A DNA stretch of 64,000 bases from Apostichopus japonicus (GCF_037975245.1 NC_092571.1:8034501-8098500); one strand, 5' to 3'; shown: positions 1 through 30,334, numbered from the stretch's first letter. Translations and numbers: made by a program. Notes: generated by a model not told the origin, from the sequence alone.

Positions 1-1086
1 ATATTAGCCGAGCTATTTGTTGATAATGAAACCACTCCCTTCTGTAAGTCAATCAGCGATACTGTAATGCATGTGAGGAACCCCGAATGGTTTGTAGTTT
101 AAACTTCGCGCCCCTGAGTCGCTACCCAATTCGCACTTTTATCTCATTTGTTTTTCTGATTTGAAAACCAATTCGTTGCCATGCCAACTTTGTTTTACCT
201 ATTTTGAGTTCACATTCATCATATATCTTTAAAGCGTCGATTCGTTATCGCACGTATATATCTAACGGTGAAGCTCCTTATATATAGCGTCTCGGTATAA
301 GCATTGTGCCCCTCCTTAAACTGTTTGTGCCACGCCCACTGCCACCTACCCCACCTCCCCCCCCCCCAACACTTAGAATTTGTCGCTACACGGGCCTGGA
401 TTGAATACGTATTATTTTACTCATGTCCTTCTACTGAGACACACGCTGTAAACACTACTCTATACGTATACATAACTACACTATATGACCATTGCCTATG
501 TTGATTTTTGGTTGCCCTTCATTTGAAGTCATATAAGGAAAATTCTTCCTCGTTATATCCCGAAAACACTGTTGCTTTCATGTTGAATTTATGCTATATA
601 TATATATTATAGGCAAACACACAACTTATATCAAAAGTTATACATATAGGCATACCTGCAGGAGCTATAAGACCGAAAAGAATGAAGCAATTTAAAGCCA
701 TTGGATGACAAATAAAAGCAGGTGTACAAACATTCCGCTATCCCTAATTTCAATAATTGTAACGCGGGCTTTATTGAAAATATTATTCAAAACTTCAGAA
801 TTCGAAGCAATGTAAATAACTTCAAACTATATACATATACGCGAACAGTGTCTGTACATCGCAGCTTACATACAGATATATATAGTTCAGTTCACAAAAC
901 TGCGCATTGAAATCATAGTCCTTGTAACATTAAATCGCTTAATATCGATATGGGCGTCCGGAAGAATTTATCCATGTCTTGATTGAGGGTGAGGGGAGGA
1001 GAGGGGGGGGAAGCCGCGGATGGAGGGTAGAAGAAGGTGAACGAAAATAAACGTGACTCGTTTTTGGTTAAATCGTGTCCTATCTG
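1..1086. other. No gene recognised
   Basis: AT-rich sequence downstream of the transporter gene. A TTTATT at about 770 (AATAAA on minus) could be a distant polyadenylation signal for it, but 1.7 kb is far and I do not rely on it. Confidence 0.4.
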
Positions 1087-1131
1087 AGGAGGAGGAGGAG
1101 GAGGAGGAGGAGGAGGAGGAGGAGGAGGAGA
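1087..1131. repeat. (GGA)n microsatellite
   Basis: About 15 uninterrupted GGA triplets, followed by imperfect GGA-rich sequence to about 1160. The Pro/Ser-rich reading on the minus strand is a by-product of the repeat. Confidence 0.9.
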
Positions 1132-1639
1132 AGGGGAGGAGGAGGAGGGGGAGAAGGAGAGATCCATTTTTCCTTTATGAAATAATAAATATGAAATAAA
1201 ACGTGTTCTTCATGGTACCAATTCAGTTGAAAAGTTATGCAAAATGATTGCCCCCCCCCCCGCTATCCTACCCCCATCCTGTCCTACCCTCCTCACTCCC
1301 CTTGGAAGTTCACACATTCGGTTACACTTACGCAGAATTCAGCCAGTTTTTCACCAGAGGCGATGCTCCAAATCCCGACTGATGTTTGACCAGCTCCCTG
1401 AGTTTGACCAAAAGAGGGTTCTTTTTACCCCCGCTACTTTTCATGACCCTCTCCTGACCCGGTCGATTCTCTCAATATCATCTAACCGGAGTTTGATTAA
1501 CCAGGTAAAATGAGACACAAATCCACCCATCATATTTGATCTATGTGATAGAGATACCTGGCATACAGAAGCTCCTAAAAATCTCATTCCATTTGCAAGA
1601 CTTCAAAGATTTTTTTTTTTGGCACTGAGACTTGAGCAA

Positions 1640-2510
1640 GTCTAAATATGACATCATCAAGTCAAATGTGATCAACTATTTCTTTAGCTTTTAATAATTA
1701 CAGCGTTTCATTTTCTGTTACGGAGATGCAAATGCTGACTGTAACATATTCAAGTTTTCTACCATGACCTAATGATGACATCGGTTTCAATGTCAACACT
1801 GTTGCAAATTATATGTAAAGATAAACGAAGAGAAAATCATTGGTCTCATATCCTATAGTGGCTCTATGACATCACAGAAATGACACAGAAATGACAGACC
1901 CCAGACAGGCCTTTTTAAACTATAGGATCTTCCAAACGGAGCAAAACGTTTCTCAACTGTTTGGGGAAGTTGTTTACCAACAACGATCTACGGAAGCTTA
2001 AAATAGCCATCAGCATAAGAAAAACTTTGCCCCATAAGTTGACATTTTTTTCAGTAAATGGTTTAGATAATAAGATAATATCTTATAAAAATTCTGTTAA
2101 CTGTTGGATTGCTCAGTTGCTTTAACTGAGCAATTGAGCAATTTTCAGCAAAATGTTTAATTGACGAGATACGATTAGTTGTCAATTAAACATTTTGCAG
2201 AAAATTATTCAATTGCTCAGTGGGAACATTTTGCAGAAAAAATGTTGAATTGACGACATATTATAAGTGGTCAATTCAACATTTTGCAGAAAATTGTTCA
2301 ACAAGTCAGTTAAAGCAACTGAGCAATCCAACATTTTTCTGAGTTAGAAGATATTATCTTGTTATCTAAACAATTACTGAAAACATGTTGACTTATTGGG
2401 GCAAAGTTTTCTTATGTTGATGGCACTTTTTAGCTTCCGTAGTTTACCAACAACGATGGTTTTAAAGGTAAAGAAGTCTGTTGGGTTTTTGTCCCCTATT
2501 ATTACACCTT
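1640..2510 (-). repeat. Interspersed repeat R, copy 1, interrupted by a foldback element
   Basis: Minus-strand sequence matches 48186-48545 in order: AGGGGACA...CCCAAC near one end, a segment with TTTGGAGAT- or TTTGGAAGAT-like sequence, ATAGTGCCACTA-like sequence, then GACATTGAAACC and CATCATTTGGTCATG-like blocks. The copy is split at 1988-2442 by a palindromic insertion. Another partial copy lies at 9085-9212. Family not identified. Confidence 0.65.
1988..2442. mobile_element. Foldback (palindromic) MITE with 15-bp TSD
   Basis: A 455-bp near-perfect palindrome. The left end CTACGGAAGCT is mirrored by AGCTTCCGTAG at the right end, and pairing continues through TAAGATAATATCTT-type and AACATTTTGCAGAAAA blocks to a centre near 2215. 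The 15-bp direct repeat TTTACCAACAACGAT flanks it at 1973-1987 and 2443-2457. It interrupts repeat R; the uninterrupted copy at 48.2 kb shows no such block. No coding capacity. Located just downstream of the transporter stop codon. Confidence 0.85.
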
Positions 2511-2530
2511 GTCAGTTAAGATGGCTTCCT

Positions 2531-20478
<17,948 letters not shown>

Positions 20479-20499
20479 GATTACTGATAACTTTACAAT

Positions 20500-22100
20500 G
20501 CAGGTACTTCGTGTGTCGGGCTTCCTTTTGTATGGTGTAGAAAATAGTGCAACATATGCCGGGCTATGACTTGCACGACTTCTTTAATAACTTCACTTCT
20601 GCTGCAAGCATGCAGTTGGTGTTGTGTATATAGGTTATTTACTAGCGCTTGAATAATTGACAGTGTTACAACGGACACGGGCAAACCTTTTGCTATGACA
20701 TCAAAAGCAAAGCATGAAGGTTACTGTACTGAAACGCTGCCACCCGCCCGTTGGAACATGCGAGACAATTACACCGCAGTCTGTATTCCACATGCACATT
20801 GAACGCTGGTTTGTTGACAGCTTTAAGCCTATCGTTATGTTTGGCGGTATATTTAAAAGTTTCCTATACATAGTCCTACATGTTAGCTATTTACAGTTAG
20901 CTAGGCTTCCAATGCATGATATGAACCTATATACAAGTAGAGCCTTTCAACAATAGTTCTAGAATAACGGTATCCATGCACGATCATATACTTTTATGCG
21001 GGTACGAGAAGTATCAGTTTTCCTATCGCTTGTAGTTGACAATATGCCATTACACTTTTGACCTTTTTTATGTAATACTTAAAAATTAATAAAAATACTA
21101 AACAATATTTGTAATAAATACTAAGCATTTATAAAGTTTTGTCGAATTCTCTAGATATTGATAATTGAAATTTCACAGTTTGTACCATAAGCTAACTTGA
21201 GCAGGTGTGATGTCATAGTTGAACACTGACAGCAAAGTGTTTTGTTTTCCCTTATGCGGTTTAACTTTATCGTTTTTACCTTGGATTGGACAGGTTTTCC
21301 AGTTTCGTTGAAGGAAAAGTTAAGTTTTCAATACCACCAATGACTGTTGGATATTCATATATGTTAATGCATCCCAATTTTGAAGGAGAAATTGGATTAA
21401 ACATTTTGAAGAAAAATATAAAACAAATTTGTCATTGTGCTTCTATGGCATCACTCCTGTTTGCTTCAAGTTCACTTTTGGTAGTAAACGTGCCAACTTC
21501 AAAAGTTGTTATCTCGAAAGCTGAGGAATATGAATTGAATGTAAATTTCAATATGATGATTAACGTTTGTTTATCCAAGCTAAGACGCATTCTCAGAATC
21601 TTGCAAAAGGTCAAGGTTAATGAGAGGTTAATGAAATGAATTCGATTCGATCATTAACATTTCGTCACCAGTGGACAATTTTCAAAGTAGGAACAATTAC
21701 CATTAAATAAGTTAAAAGGCGTTCAATTTGTGAATTTTTATTAACGAGTAGTCGATATTTCCAATCCCCCTCCCATCCTCACGAAGAAAAATTAACCTTA
21801 TTGATATCAAATGGAGCATAGTGTGGCATATTTAGACCATAAATTAGTTCTATAATTAGATCTACAGAACGTAATAATTAATATATGCAATATAAAATAA
21901 AGAGTGACGCCATCGTTATTGATTACCTTTGATACAGACAATATTCATAATTAATGAATACACGATGGTACGTTTTGACATTTGCACACCGTAGGCCTAA
22001 TTAACGGTCGCTATCGTAAGACCGTATCTGTTAACTCAATTCTAACCATTCTGAAAGGACGCCATCAATTTCTAAACAACGTATAACATCCTGAGATGCG
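20500..22100. other. Upstream flank of the transporter; no gene recognised
   Basis: AT-rich. A 117-codon open frame on plus (21286-21639) has no motif I recognise and no splice or promoter context, so it is not called. Confidence 0.4.
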
Positions 22101-22159
22101 CCCACAGTATCCAGGTGCGTATCCAGGGGGGGCGTTGGGGGCGCGCGCCCCACGGATAA

Positions 22160-22320
22160 GAAAAAGAGAAGAGAAAAAAAGAGAAGAAATAAGGAAAAGA
22201 GGGGAAAAAAGAGGAGAAGGAGAGGAAGGAAGGGAAAAGAAAAAGAAGAAAGAGAGAAAAAGGAGAAAAAGAGGGGGTAAAAGCAAAACGCGAAGACACC
22301 GGGAAGAGAAAGAGGAACAG
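22160..22320. repeat. Purine-rich low-complexity run
   Basis: Almost only A and G on plus (GAAAAAGAGAGG-type). The Lys/Glu/Arg-rich frame on plus and the Phe/Ser/Leu-rich frame on minus are artefacts. Confidence 0.9.
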
Positions 22321-22661
22321 TGACATCATTACAGCGCTGAAGGGTAGCCAGTGACGGATCAATGATTTCGTAAAAGTGTGACTCACCTTACCCCTTACAT
22401 CGACAACTCCATTTTTTGACGTTTCCATTTTCCTCTCTCACTAATGATCTATATATATACTATATATGGTCTATCATAACGCGTGTGTAGAATTGTGCTA
22501 TGAAACCAACTGTGGCTGGTCTCGAACTCGACCGTGTCGTCGGGGAACATGACGCATTTTGGGATGGGGGCGACCGCCCGCCCCCCCCCATTCAGCATTT
22601 TTTAAATGATATCGCAAAGTAATTTCAAAATAGAAAGTGCTTAGAGGCAACTTACAAGGCC

Positions 22662-22830
22662 TGGGAAGTGTCATTTCCAGCGATCTGGGAGACATTTTCG
22701 GCAAAATTTGCTTGTACGCTTCGCGCTAACAAATGGTCCTGGGTAGTGCCATTTCCAGCGATCTGGGAGGCATTTTCGGCCAAAATTTTCTTGTACGCTT
22801 CGCGCCAACCTATGGTGGCGCTACGCTTAG
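22662..22830 (+). repeat. Shared MITE core, two tandem units
   Basis: GTCATTTCCAGCGATCTGGG, then ACATTTTCGGC and TTGTACGCTTCGCGC, then the same again about 74 bases later (GTGCCATTTCCAGCGATCTG), ending in TATGGTGGCGCTACGCTTAG. Confidence 0.7.
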
Positions 22831-23240
22831 ATAATTTGCCTACAGGCTTCGCCCCTCCCTTGGCAAATTCCTCGCTACGCGCCTGTTCGAATTTGTAACG
22901 CAAACAGCAGATATCACATCATATCAGTGAGCATGAAAATGGCGTTCCAGGATGAAAAGCCTCAAAACTGTCCGACTTGCCTGAAAAAATAACCAATAAT
23001 TTTCGCGCGCAAAGCGCGCGTTCAACGTGTTCATGTCAATATCATATAAGCAAGCATCGGTTATTACATCGCATGCCATCATGTACCGTACGGTCCGTTC
23101 AAATTGCGCAGTATACCGCGGGATGCTAATGTAAACAACGACATGTCTCATGTAGATGTATAAAAAGCATGGAGGTCCAATTATGTCAAAACTCTCTTTT
23201 ACATTAGTAATGGCGAATTAGGGCCTGCACCCCCGCCGCG

Positions 23241-23623
23241 CAGTGGCGGAGCGTCCATATGGTCAGGGGGCGGATGCCCCCCCCCCCCTGACGGACTCAA
23301 ATGGACTGCTGGCGCCTTTTTCAGCTCTTTACCACTTTTTAATTATTCTAGATTATTGACTTTTTTTATTGCGCTCTCATCTACTTATTGACATTTGTCA
23401 CATTTTGTTGGTGTAATTTGGCGATGACACCTTATTCTTCGTTTATCTGCAAATTAGCCAGGCCCGGAAAGGGTCATTTCCTGCGATCTAGGGAGTATCT
23501 ATACTCAAAATATTTCTGTACGCTACGCGCCAACCAGTGGTGGCGCTCCGCTTAGATAGTGTCGAAAGCGCCCCTTCAGACCATTCTCGCCACTCCTGAC
23601 CAATACCCCTAGCTCCGCCACTG
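23241..23623. mobile_element. Non-autonomous hAT transposon with 8-bp TSD
   Basis: 383 bp. TIR CAGTGGCGGAGC at 23241-23252 and its exact inverse at 23612-23623. The 8-bp duplication CCGCCGCG lies at 23233-23240 and 23624-23631. An 8-bp TSD with a CAG-starting TIR is the hAT hallmark. Internal sequence has no transposase; it includes the shared core (CATTTCCTGCGATCT ... TGTACGCTACGCGCC). Confidence 0.92.
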
Positions 23624-24554
23624 CCGCCGCGCCTCCTACGCCTATGTGTGTAGTGTTCGGTTTCGGAAATATCTGCTATTTTTTCATTTCCTTCAAACAA
23701 GTTTTATAATAGCCGTTATAACAGGTTGCAATATTTGTACACCAATAAATTAACTGTGTCTGAATTTTCGAAAATTTCTGACCAACATTCTAGATCACAC
23801 TTCCCTCTACTCGTGCAATTTTGACCGGTCTGTTAGGGGTTGAAGGAAGTTTTTTCTATATTGGTTGTCCATAGATGAAATTTTGTACAAGATTATGGGT
23901 ATGTTTTCAAGTGAGTTTATTCACGAGAAATGTGAATTTTCAAATTCTGAACAAATATGGGGCTTAAAACCTTGAAAAGTGGGGCTGACGGGTATTGTGG
24001 GCCGCGACGTAGAATCACCTACAAAAGCAAAGGCCCACAGGAGACGCGGTCATGATGTGTGCCGGGTTGACAATCTTCAAAAAGGTTATGGATGGAAAAA
24101 TAACTATTAGGAAATACTTGGTTCTCAGGCAAAAAGTGTACATCTGGTTGGTCATTTCAAGCCCGAGAAGTGCCGTTTCCGGTGATCTGGGGGGTTTCAA
24201 AACAAGAAATTTTCTTGTACGCTGCGCGCCAACCGATGGTGGCGCTCCGCTTAGATAGTAATTCGCGCCCCCCGGGTTTGAAAATCCTGGATACGCGCCT
24301 GGTATCATGACACTGGTGTTTACTGTGGGCCGATCATGTGGATATGTTCGGTCACATCTTCGAGTGAACATATAAAATGGCACACAGCAACGACACGAAT
24401 CATCGAAATTGTTTTTAGTTTCGTGTGCTCTTTAACATATATTAAATGTTCTCAAATAATTTCATACATTGAACGTTACCAAGACAAGAATATGTGCTTC
24501 AAAATCGAACAATGAGTTCGGTCACTATTTTCAGAGGTTGCGGTCTATGGGAGG

Positions 24555-24704
24555 CCATACGAGAAATAAAAAAATATTAATAATTCTCTTTAATGCGGGT
24601 ATTAATTCTATTTCGTTCCGGTATATGAAGCTGCATGGTGATTGACTGCGAATTAATGCCGGTATTAAATAGAATTAATACAGGTACAAATTTCATTCGT
24701 ATGG
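24555..24704. mobile_element. Possible small AT-rich MITE
   Basis: About 150 bp bounded by CCATACGAGAAAT and ATTTCATTCGTATGG, with inner inverted segments GGTATTAATTCTATT and AATAGAATTAATAC. No convincing TSD. Confidence 0.4.
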
Positions 24705-24927
24705 ACAATTGAACTTTATCAGTGATGAGGAGGGGTGGGAACATGGCGATGTAAATTGGTTCCCCACCATTGTTACCTCAGAATCTTATCCGAGAATGAA
24801 GACGTGTGAGGTCGGGGGAGGAGGGAGGGGGGCTAGCAGTGAAACTTTCATTGCTTCCATATTATAACAAGCTTACTAATTGGCCCTACGATAGGTTTTT
24901 GTCCCTCTGACTGTGCCCTTTTTTCCA

Positions 24928-25000
24928 ACTGGATGATCAGTTGGTAGAGCACGGATCTTGTAATTCAGAAGTTCACTGATTCCAATTCTGCTCTATTTAA
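24928..25000 (+). pseudogene. tRNA-like remnant (box A and degenerate box B)
   Basis: GATCAGTTGGTAGAGCAC resembles a tRNA D-arm/box A, and GTTCACTGATTCCAATTC resembles a box B with an insertion. The loop CTTGTAA suggests a tRNA-Thr(TGT)-type ancestor. Stems do not pair well, so it is a pseudogene or SINE head. Confidence 0.5.
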
Positions 25001-25934
25001 AAGCAATATCTTTGCTCTTTCAAAATGTCATGGAATCTTATTTTTTTTTTTTCGGTCTTAATTTACCGGAAACGAAGACAAACGAAGGCAGATAGATCAA
25101 ACTGGTGTCGCTATACCTGATTGACGATGAAGGAAAACTTTGCGTGGTCCGTCATGTAGCATACGCCATATGAAAGCCCCCATTGGCTTACAAACTAAAT
25201 CCGTGGAAGTAATGTGAATGGCCTCTAAAGCCTCGTGGTAGCATACTCCTATTAGCGTCTATATCAATCCACCCCAAATGTTCTCCTTCAGAAAAAGTGC
25301 CAATTAGAAGCAGGAGAACAACTTTTTCCGCTATGTTATCAATTGGGATCTACATTTTTGTTACTTGGATGTTAAAGAGCATGAATGGAAGTACATGCGG
25401 TGCAAAAATTGGGTCAATTGAGACAATTTTATACCAGTTTAGCCCTCCCAGGAGCAGCGTACGAAAATTGTTTACGACTGAGTAAAGAGGTTTGTTTACA
25501 AGTGACGAAAACTTCAGGCTCTTGTAGCAAAATTCTGCATGGTCATGATACAAATAATTGATAGTGCCAATGAAAGGCCATCTTGTCAGCTATCCAGTGA
25601 TGGGTAGCGTTTAGCTCGTGAGAACTTTTATCTAGACTTAGGGACCACATTACTTTTGTAAGATAGTGTGTAAGTCAATGGTGCTTTTAATGGGCGTATG
25701 CTACCTTATAAAAGGTTATGCCTCACAGGATGGCTGATATGTTGGCCATCTTTTGAAGCGAATTTTAGAGCACAAAGTTTATTGCCAATATCGTAAACAA
25801 GCCTCTTATTCACCAGTAAATCCAACTCTGGTCAGAGCTTATTACTAATTCCGACAATGGATTGCGTTAAAGATTTTAATAAATTGGACAACCGTTTCGA
25901 CTGTCATGACTTTAGCGAAGAAATCACTCTCATA

Positions 25935-26178
25935 ATAGTGTTAGCTGAGTGGTTAACGCCGGTGCCTTCCAATCATAAGGTCCCGAGTCCGAGTCCCTTC
26001 AAGATTAATGTATGTCGTCCAGTTACAGAGTTGTTGACGATTGACAATTCATAATAATGGACGTTAAATATGAATGTAAGAGACTGACTTCGGTCAGCTT
26101 GCGGCTTTGATAAGCCAATGATGGCTTCTTCGCGAATTCCTGCTTGCAGGAAGATCTAATATACATACATACATACAC
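25935..26178 (+). mobile_element. tRNA-derived SINE, copy 1
   Basis: Box A TTAGCTGAGTGGTTAA and box B-like GGTCCCGAGTCCGAGTCCC, then a conserved body (GGACGTTAAATATG, AGAGACTGACTTCGGTCAGC, GGCTTTGATAAGCCAATGA, TGCTTGCAGGAAGATCTAA) and a tail of ATAC repeats. A second copy lies at 61798-62024 on minus. Confidence 0.88.
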
Positions 26179-26398
26179 CCATATAAACATACCTACAAGA
26201 CGCGTCCGGATCAATGTTCTATTATTACCCTGGAGAGATAACAAAGGGCAGATAACAGCAGTTGATCTGATCCTGATCTAGCGTAAAAGGCACTCTGGAA
26301 ACAGAAAGCATCAAACATGAATGACCTCCAGCCTGTATAGCTTTGACCTCGGTTGTTTTCAAATCATGTGAACGTCTAGCCTAGTCTTATCCCAATTA

Positions 26399-28050
26399 AA
26401 GAATGCAGTGAGGACTTTATGGATCCTTTTCAGTTTGCATACAGGAGTGACAGAAGTTGTGAAGATGTTATTTTAACAGTTATCGACAGTGTAACTTCCC
26501 ATCTAGTAGTAACTCAACAAGAATAATGTTCTTTAACTTTTCGTCGGCCTTCAACATAATCCAGTCACATTATGTTGGCATATGCTATTGGCGATGTGTC
26601 CCCAATCATAATGATCACATGGACCCTGAATTACCTAACCTCCTTTTCCCAGTTCGTGTGGCTACAATCAATGTCTTCGAACATCGTGAGTTCCCTACAG
26701 CACAGGAGCACACCTATAGGCACATGTATAATTTAACGCCTTTCCTATTGTGATGCCGTTGGTCATCATATATGTCGCCCTCTATTTGTCGTAGGCTACA
26801 TTACGTAATAATTACAGGTCACGTGATGTCTGCTCACCAGCTCAGCTGAAGCAGACCTCAAGACTTGTGACCAGTCTTCGCTACCGATCTGAATCGTTTG
26901 GTTCGGTAGTAGCCCTGGCTCCGACCATTGTGGTCGTACTTGTATCTGTCTTGTATTCGTCTTTCATACACTTTTGTACGTATCGTTATAGGACTCTACT
27001 TCGGTATTGAGACCTCGTTTGTGACCATTATCGTTAAGTGCATGTTTTTCTACCTATTATTGAGGGCTTCGTGCCGATGTATTGTTTGTACCGTGGCTGG
27101 TTATAGTAATAGATTGCGAAATCTACACAGCGCTTGTTCTTTACTCGTTTATCTATGTGTTATATCTTTTGCATGTAATAGCGAGATTTAAGGCTCGTCA
27201 TTACTAACATACAACCATCCAAGCCGCATTTGTTTCCATACCACCATCACCAGTCCTCAGCAGGGAATATTTGGACGCCCCAGAATCTTAGACTGAGTTA
27301 GCGTTACACTATTTAGCCTATACACACACATCAGACTGTAAGGTAATGGAACCGATTCGTGCCCGATTGTGAAGTTTTTCGATAAAAGATTGGACTGATC
27401 ACTTCTGATGATTCTTCACTGTATTCAAATGAGTAAAATAAAATTTGTGGACTATTCCAATAGTAATTTTCTCCAACTGAACGCCAGTAAAACTAAGGAA
27501 ATAGTTATTGATTCAAGGACCGACAAGTGCCTGCCTGACTCTATTTTCATTTCCGAGTCTCCTGTTGAACGGGTTCATTATTATAAGAAGTTAGGGGGGG
27601 TGGGGGGGGGTTATAAACCACAAACTCAGTTGGTCAGATAACCGTTGATTTAATCATGTCGAGGCTAAATTCTCGCCTTTACTGTTTGAGGAAATTGAAA
27701 TCATATCACGTTTATCATACTCTGTTATCACTAATTTTTCGTTCGGTTATTATCATAATTTCCATTTAAAGTATTGGCAGCGATGCTGAACAGGATAAGA
27801 GGAAAATTAATGGGATAATTAAGAAGTCTGAATATCTGATTGGGAATCGCTTAACTGCCCATGCTGGACTCATTATTCTATCACTCCTGCCTCCAATGTA
27901 TGCTTCGTTCTGTTTTGGATGACTAAGCTCACCCCCGTTGCATGATGATCTCTCTGGGCGAGTTATTGGTCGAAGGGGAAGGATGATAATCCCAGCTGCT
28001 AGTACCAACTATACAAACATGCCTTCGTCTCGATGTCTATCACATATTAT
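26399..28050 (+). pseudogene. Decayed non-LTR retrotransposon reverse transcriptase
   Basis: Fragments in plus-strand order with frameshifts: DPFQFAYRSDRSCEDVILTV and the F-S-S-A-F-N-x-I-x-x-H block (26400-26580); then LQLNASKTKEIVID, VERVHYYKKLGGV, SRLYCLRKLKSYH and INGIIKKSEYLIGNRL (27440-27860). These match the middle and C-terminal parts of Jockey/CR1/L2-type LINE reverse transcriptases. Stops and frame changes show it is dead. The 26760-27330 portion lacks RT motifs and may be inserted DNA. Confidence 0.75.
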
Positions 28051-28059
28051 AATAGTTAT

Positions 28060-28526
28060 TACACGTCGACTGAAAAGTATGCAGATAAAGCATATTTCAT
28101 TAACTAACTTTAAGTGATATGTGTTTTCTTTTTCTTCTTTTTTTCTTTTTTTGGCCATCTTTTATTCAAACTTTGAATTCAATGTACAATTTTGTTTTTC
28201 CATTTTCGTAAAAAAGATAATAGCTATTTCTTAAATAGCGACCATAATTGTGAAAATTAAAGTGATCGATTAACAACGTATATTATGTGTCTGTTGATTA
28301 AACATGGTATACATACCCGCATAGACGTTATTATACTGTATAACCTCTCCTTCCATCGCATGTTTGGATACGTGCTTTTAATTGACTTGGAGTGACAACG
28401 ACTCCATAAAAAATAATGTGGCTGATGAATTTATTTTGTTTGGGGGGGGGGGGGGTGGGAGATCTGTTTGTTTATTCGTTAGTTTAATAATAGAGTGCAT
28501 TGAACTATCAGCGAAGAAGAAATATA

Positions 28527-28562
<36 letters not shown>

Positions 28563-30330
28563 GGTTTGTAAACGGCGTATATTGGGGATACACACAGGAA
28601 AAATGACCCGTGAACTGGGGCTATCGCGCAGAACGGGGATATCCCCGATTTTATTTTCACTCGGAAAGCACTTTTTAGACTTCTTGGAGCACGCCCTCAA
28701 ATTTTCGTGGCCGTTTGAGCACTATCCTCGATTGGCCGTCAAAACGTCTTTTTGCGTGTGTTAAGTGTGTAAGTGTCGCATATACTCTTTTACCACACAT
28801 CTTTAAAGCTACGTCCCCGATCGCGAGAGATGATGACCACTTCACGTGTGTCCCCGATTTCATCCAAGTGATTACTTGTCAGCTACATAAGGTAGGTATC
28901 ACTTGTGATTTTCTTTATTAATGTTTGACAGAAATCCCCCAGCAGTTTAAAGGTTTTGCTCAGTAAGCTTAAGCGCTGCAAAGTTCCACCGATCGTCAGT
29001 GGTTAGGCCCATGATAGGTTAGTAAAAGGTTAGGCTAGTTAACATTGTTCTGTCATAAGGCCTACACCGGAGGAGCTAGCTGTAGGCTACTTGCAGTTTT
29101 ATCGTTACTTTGCGCAGTTTATTTAGTATCGTAATTCTTACTAAAGCTGCAGTAGACATGTTATAATGTCAAAGCACATGTCTACACGGGCCTAACTAGA
29201 TACAACGTTAGGCTACTAATACTACTGAACATTTAGGCCAGCCTATCATACTAGGTTAGTACAAGGAGTAGGAGTACCTAGGCTATTCTACGTAGGGTAC
29301 TGCCTTTAACAACAATGACACACTTTAGTAGCACTAGTAGTGAGGTCTTCCTTAAGTTATTTGCAAGTGGCTGACAAACTACTGACTGTTAGGGTCACTG
29401 TGAGCAGTGTGACAGCTATTTGGAAATTAAAGTGTTAGATGTCACAGTTGTCATGTCATATATTGATTCATCAGCAGTGGTTGGGCATTTTATACTAGAG
29501 AGCTCAAGTGACATGGCCAAAATTGTAGAGATGTGTTGTCACTTTGGCCATAGATACAACTGCTTATACTGTGACTTCCTCAAAGAATGGTGTCTCTTTG
29601 TTTATGATGAATCGTCGTTCCTTTCAGTTTACAACTTCAACATTTTTCATTGCTTGAACTTTGAACATGCACATATCTTAAGTTAAGAGTTGGCCTGAGA
29701 AAAGAGCTGGTGATTTAAGTTTGAGGTTAGTTATTTTCTATCACTGCATAGAGTCCTGTACCTAGTTATTAGGATATTTAATCCAATTAGGGAACATAGC
29801 CAATTCATAATTCTCAGTGATATGTGGAAGAAATGTTAATACTATTAGGCCCACAAAGTTTGCAGTGACCTGTGATAGGCGTCATGACATTGTCTGAAGT
29901 AGAGCTAGCAGCAAGCTTGAGTACATGTATTCCACTATAGACATGCATGGAGTTTATTTCTAAGGCCTTTATTTTTTATCACAGTTGACAGCAGAAGTGT
30001 CACTGTTGTGGGCAAGTTCTGATTAATGTAACGCCATGGAATGGGGTTGGGATGTTGTGAGCAATTTTGAATTTGGACAAAATAAAAATATCCTTGTCAA
30101 AATTTTAAGGAGCTCGAACCATACGTTGAGAACTGGAAGTAGCGTATAAGTTAGCTCCATTGAATTGAGTATAAAGGTCTAACTCTGCTGTCATAGAGTT
30201 AGATATTGTAACAAGGGCATGTTTGAAACAAACTCCTGTAGTAACAGTTGTTTGCGCTTCACCTTGAGTGATATTTCAAATGTCTCATCATGCAAGTTAT
30301 AACTCTGGAATACATTTTTACGTCTTTGTT
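28060..30330. other. Flank upstream of the SET-like gene
   Basis: A less AT-rich stretch at 28600-28891 ends in a good donor (ATAAG/GTAGGT at 28892) and could be a 5' untranslated exon of the downstream gene. Nothing confirms it. The rest shows no motif. Confidence 0.3.
28440..28560. repeat. G run and (AT)n microsatellite
   Basis: A run of 14 G at 28442-28455 and about 25 bases of AT repeats at 28531-28557. Confidence 0.85.
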
Positions 30331-30334
30331 TCAG

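Larger units (their letters stand above)
22112..24301. mobile_element. hAT-like element with 16-bp TIRs and 5-bp TSD, containing nested insertions
   Basis: Left end CAGGTGCGTATCCAGG (22112-22127). The right end CCTGGATACGCGCCTG (24286-24301) is its inverse with one mismatch. GTATC flanks both sides (22107-22111 and 24302-24306). Inside are a purine-rich low-complexity run (22160-22320), two tandem shared-core units (22662-22830), a separate hAT element (23241-23623) and another core unit next to the right end. No transposase seen. Two different elements whose ends happen to pair remain possible. Confidence 0.55.

Noticed and set aside
21286-21639. 117-codon open frame on plus
   Set aside because: No domain, weak start context and no supporting neighbour; could be chance in AT-rich DNA.
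22065-22428. Phe/Ser-rich open frames on minus and Lys/Glu-rich frame on plus
   Set aside because: Purine-rich low-complexity DNA inside a transposon cluster.
22984-23030. Terminator-like hairpin CGCGCGCAAAGCGCGCG
   Set aside because: A bacterial-type terminator has no meaning in this eukaryotic context; probably transposon sequence.
26769-27210. Solo LTR (starts TGTCGCCCTC)
   Set aside because: No matching 5-bp TSD and no second copy in the window.
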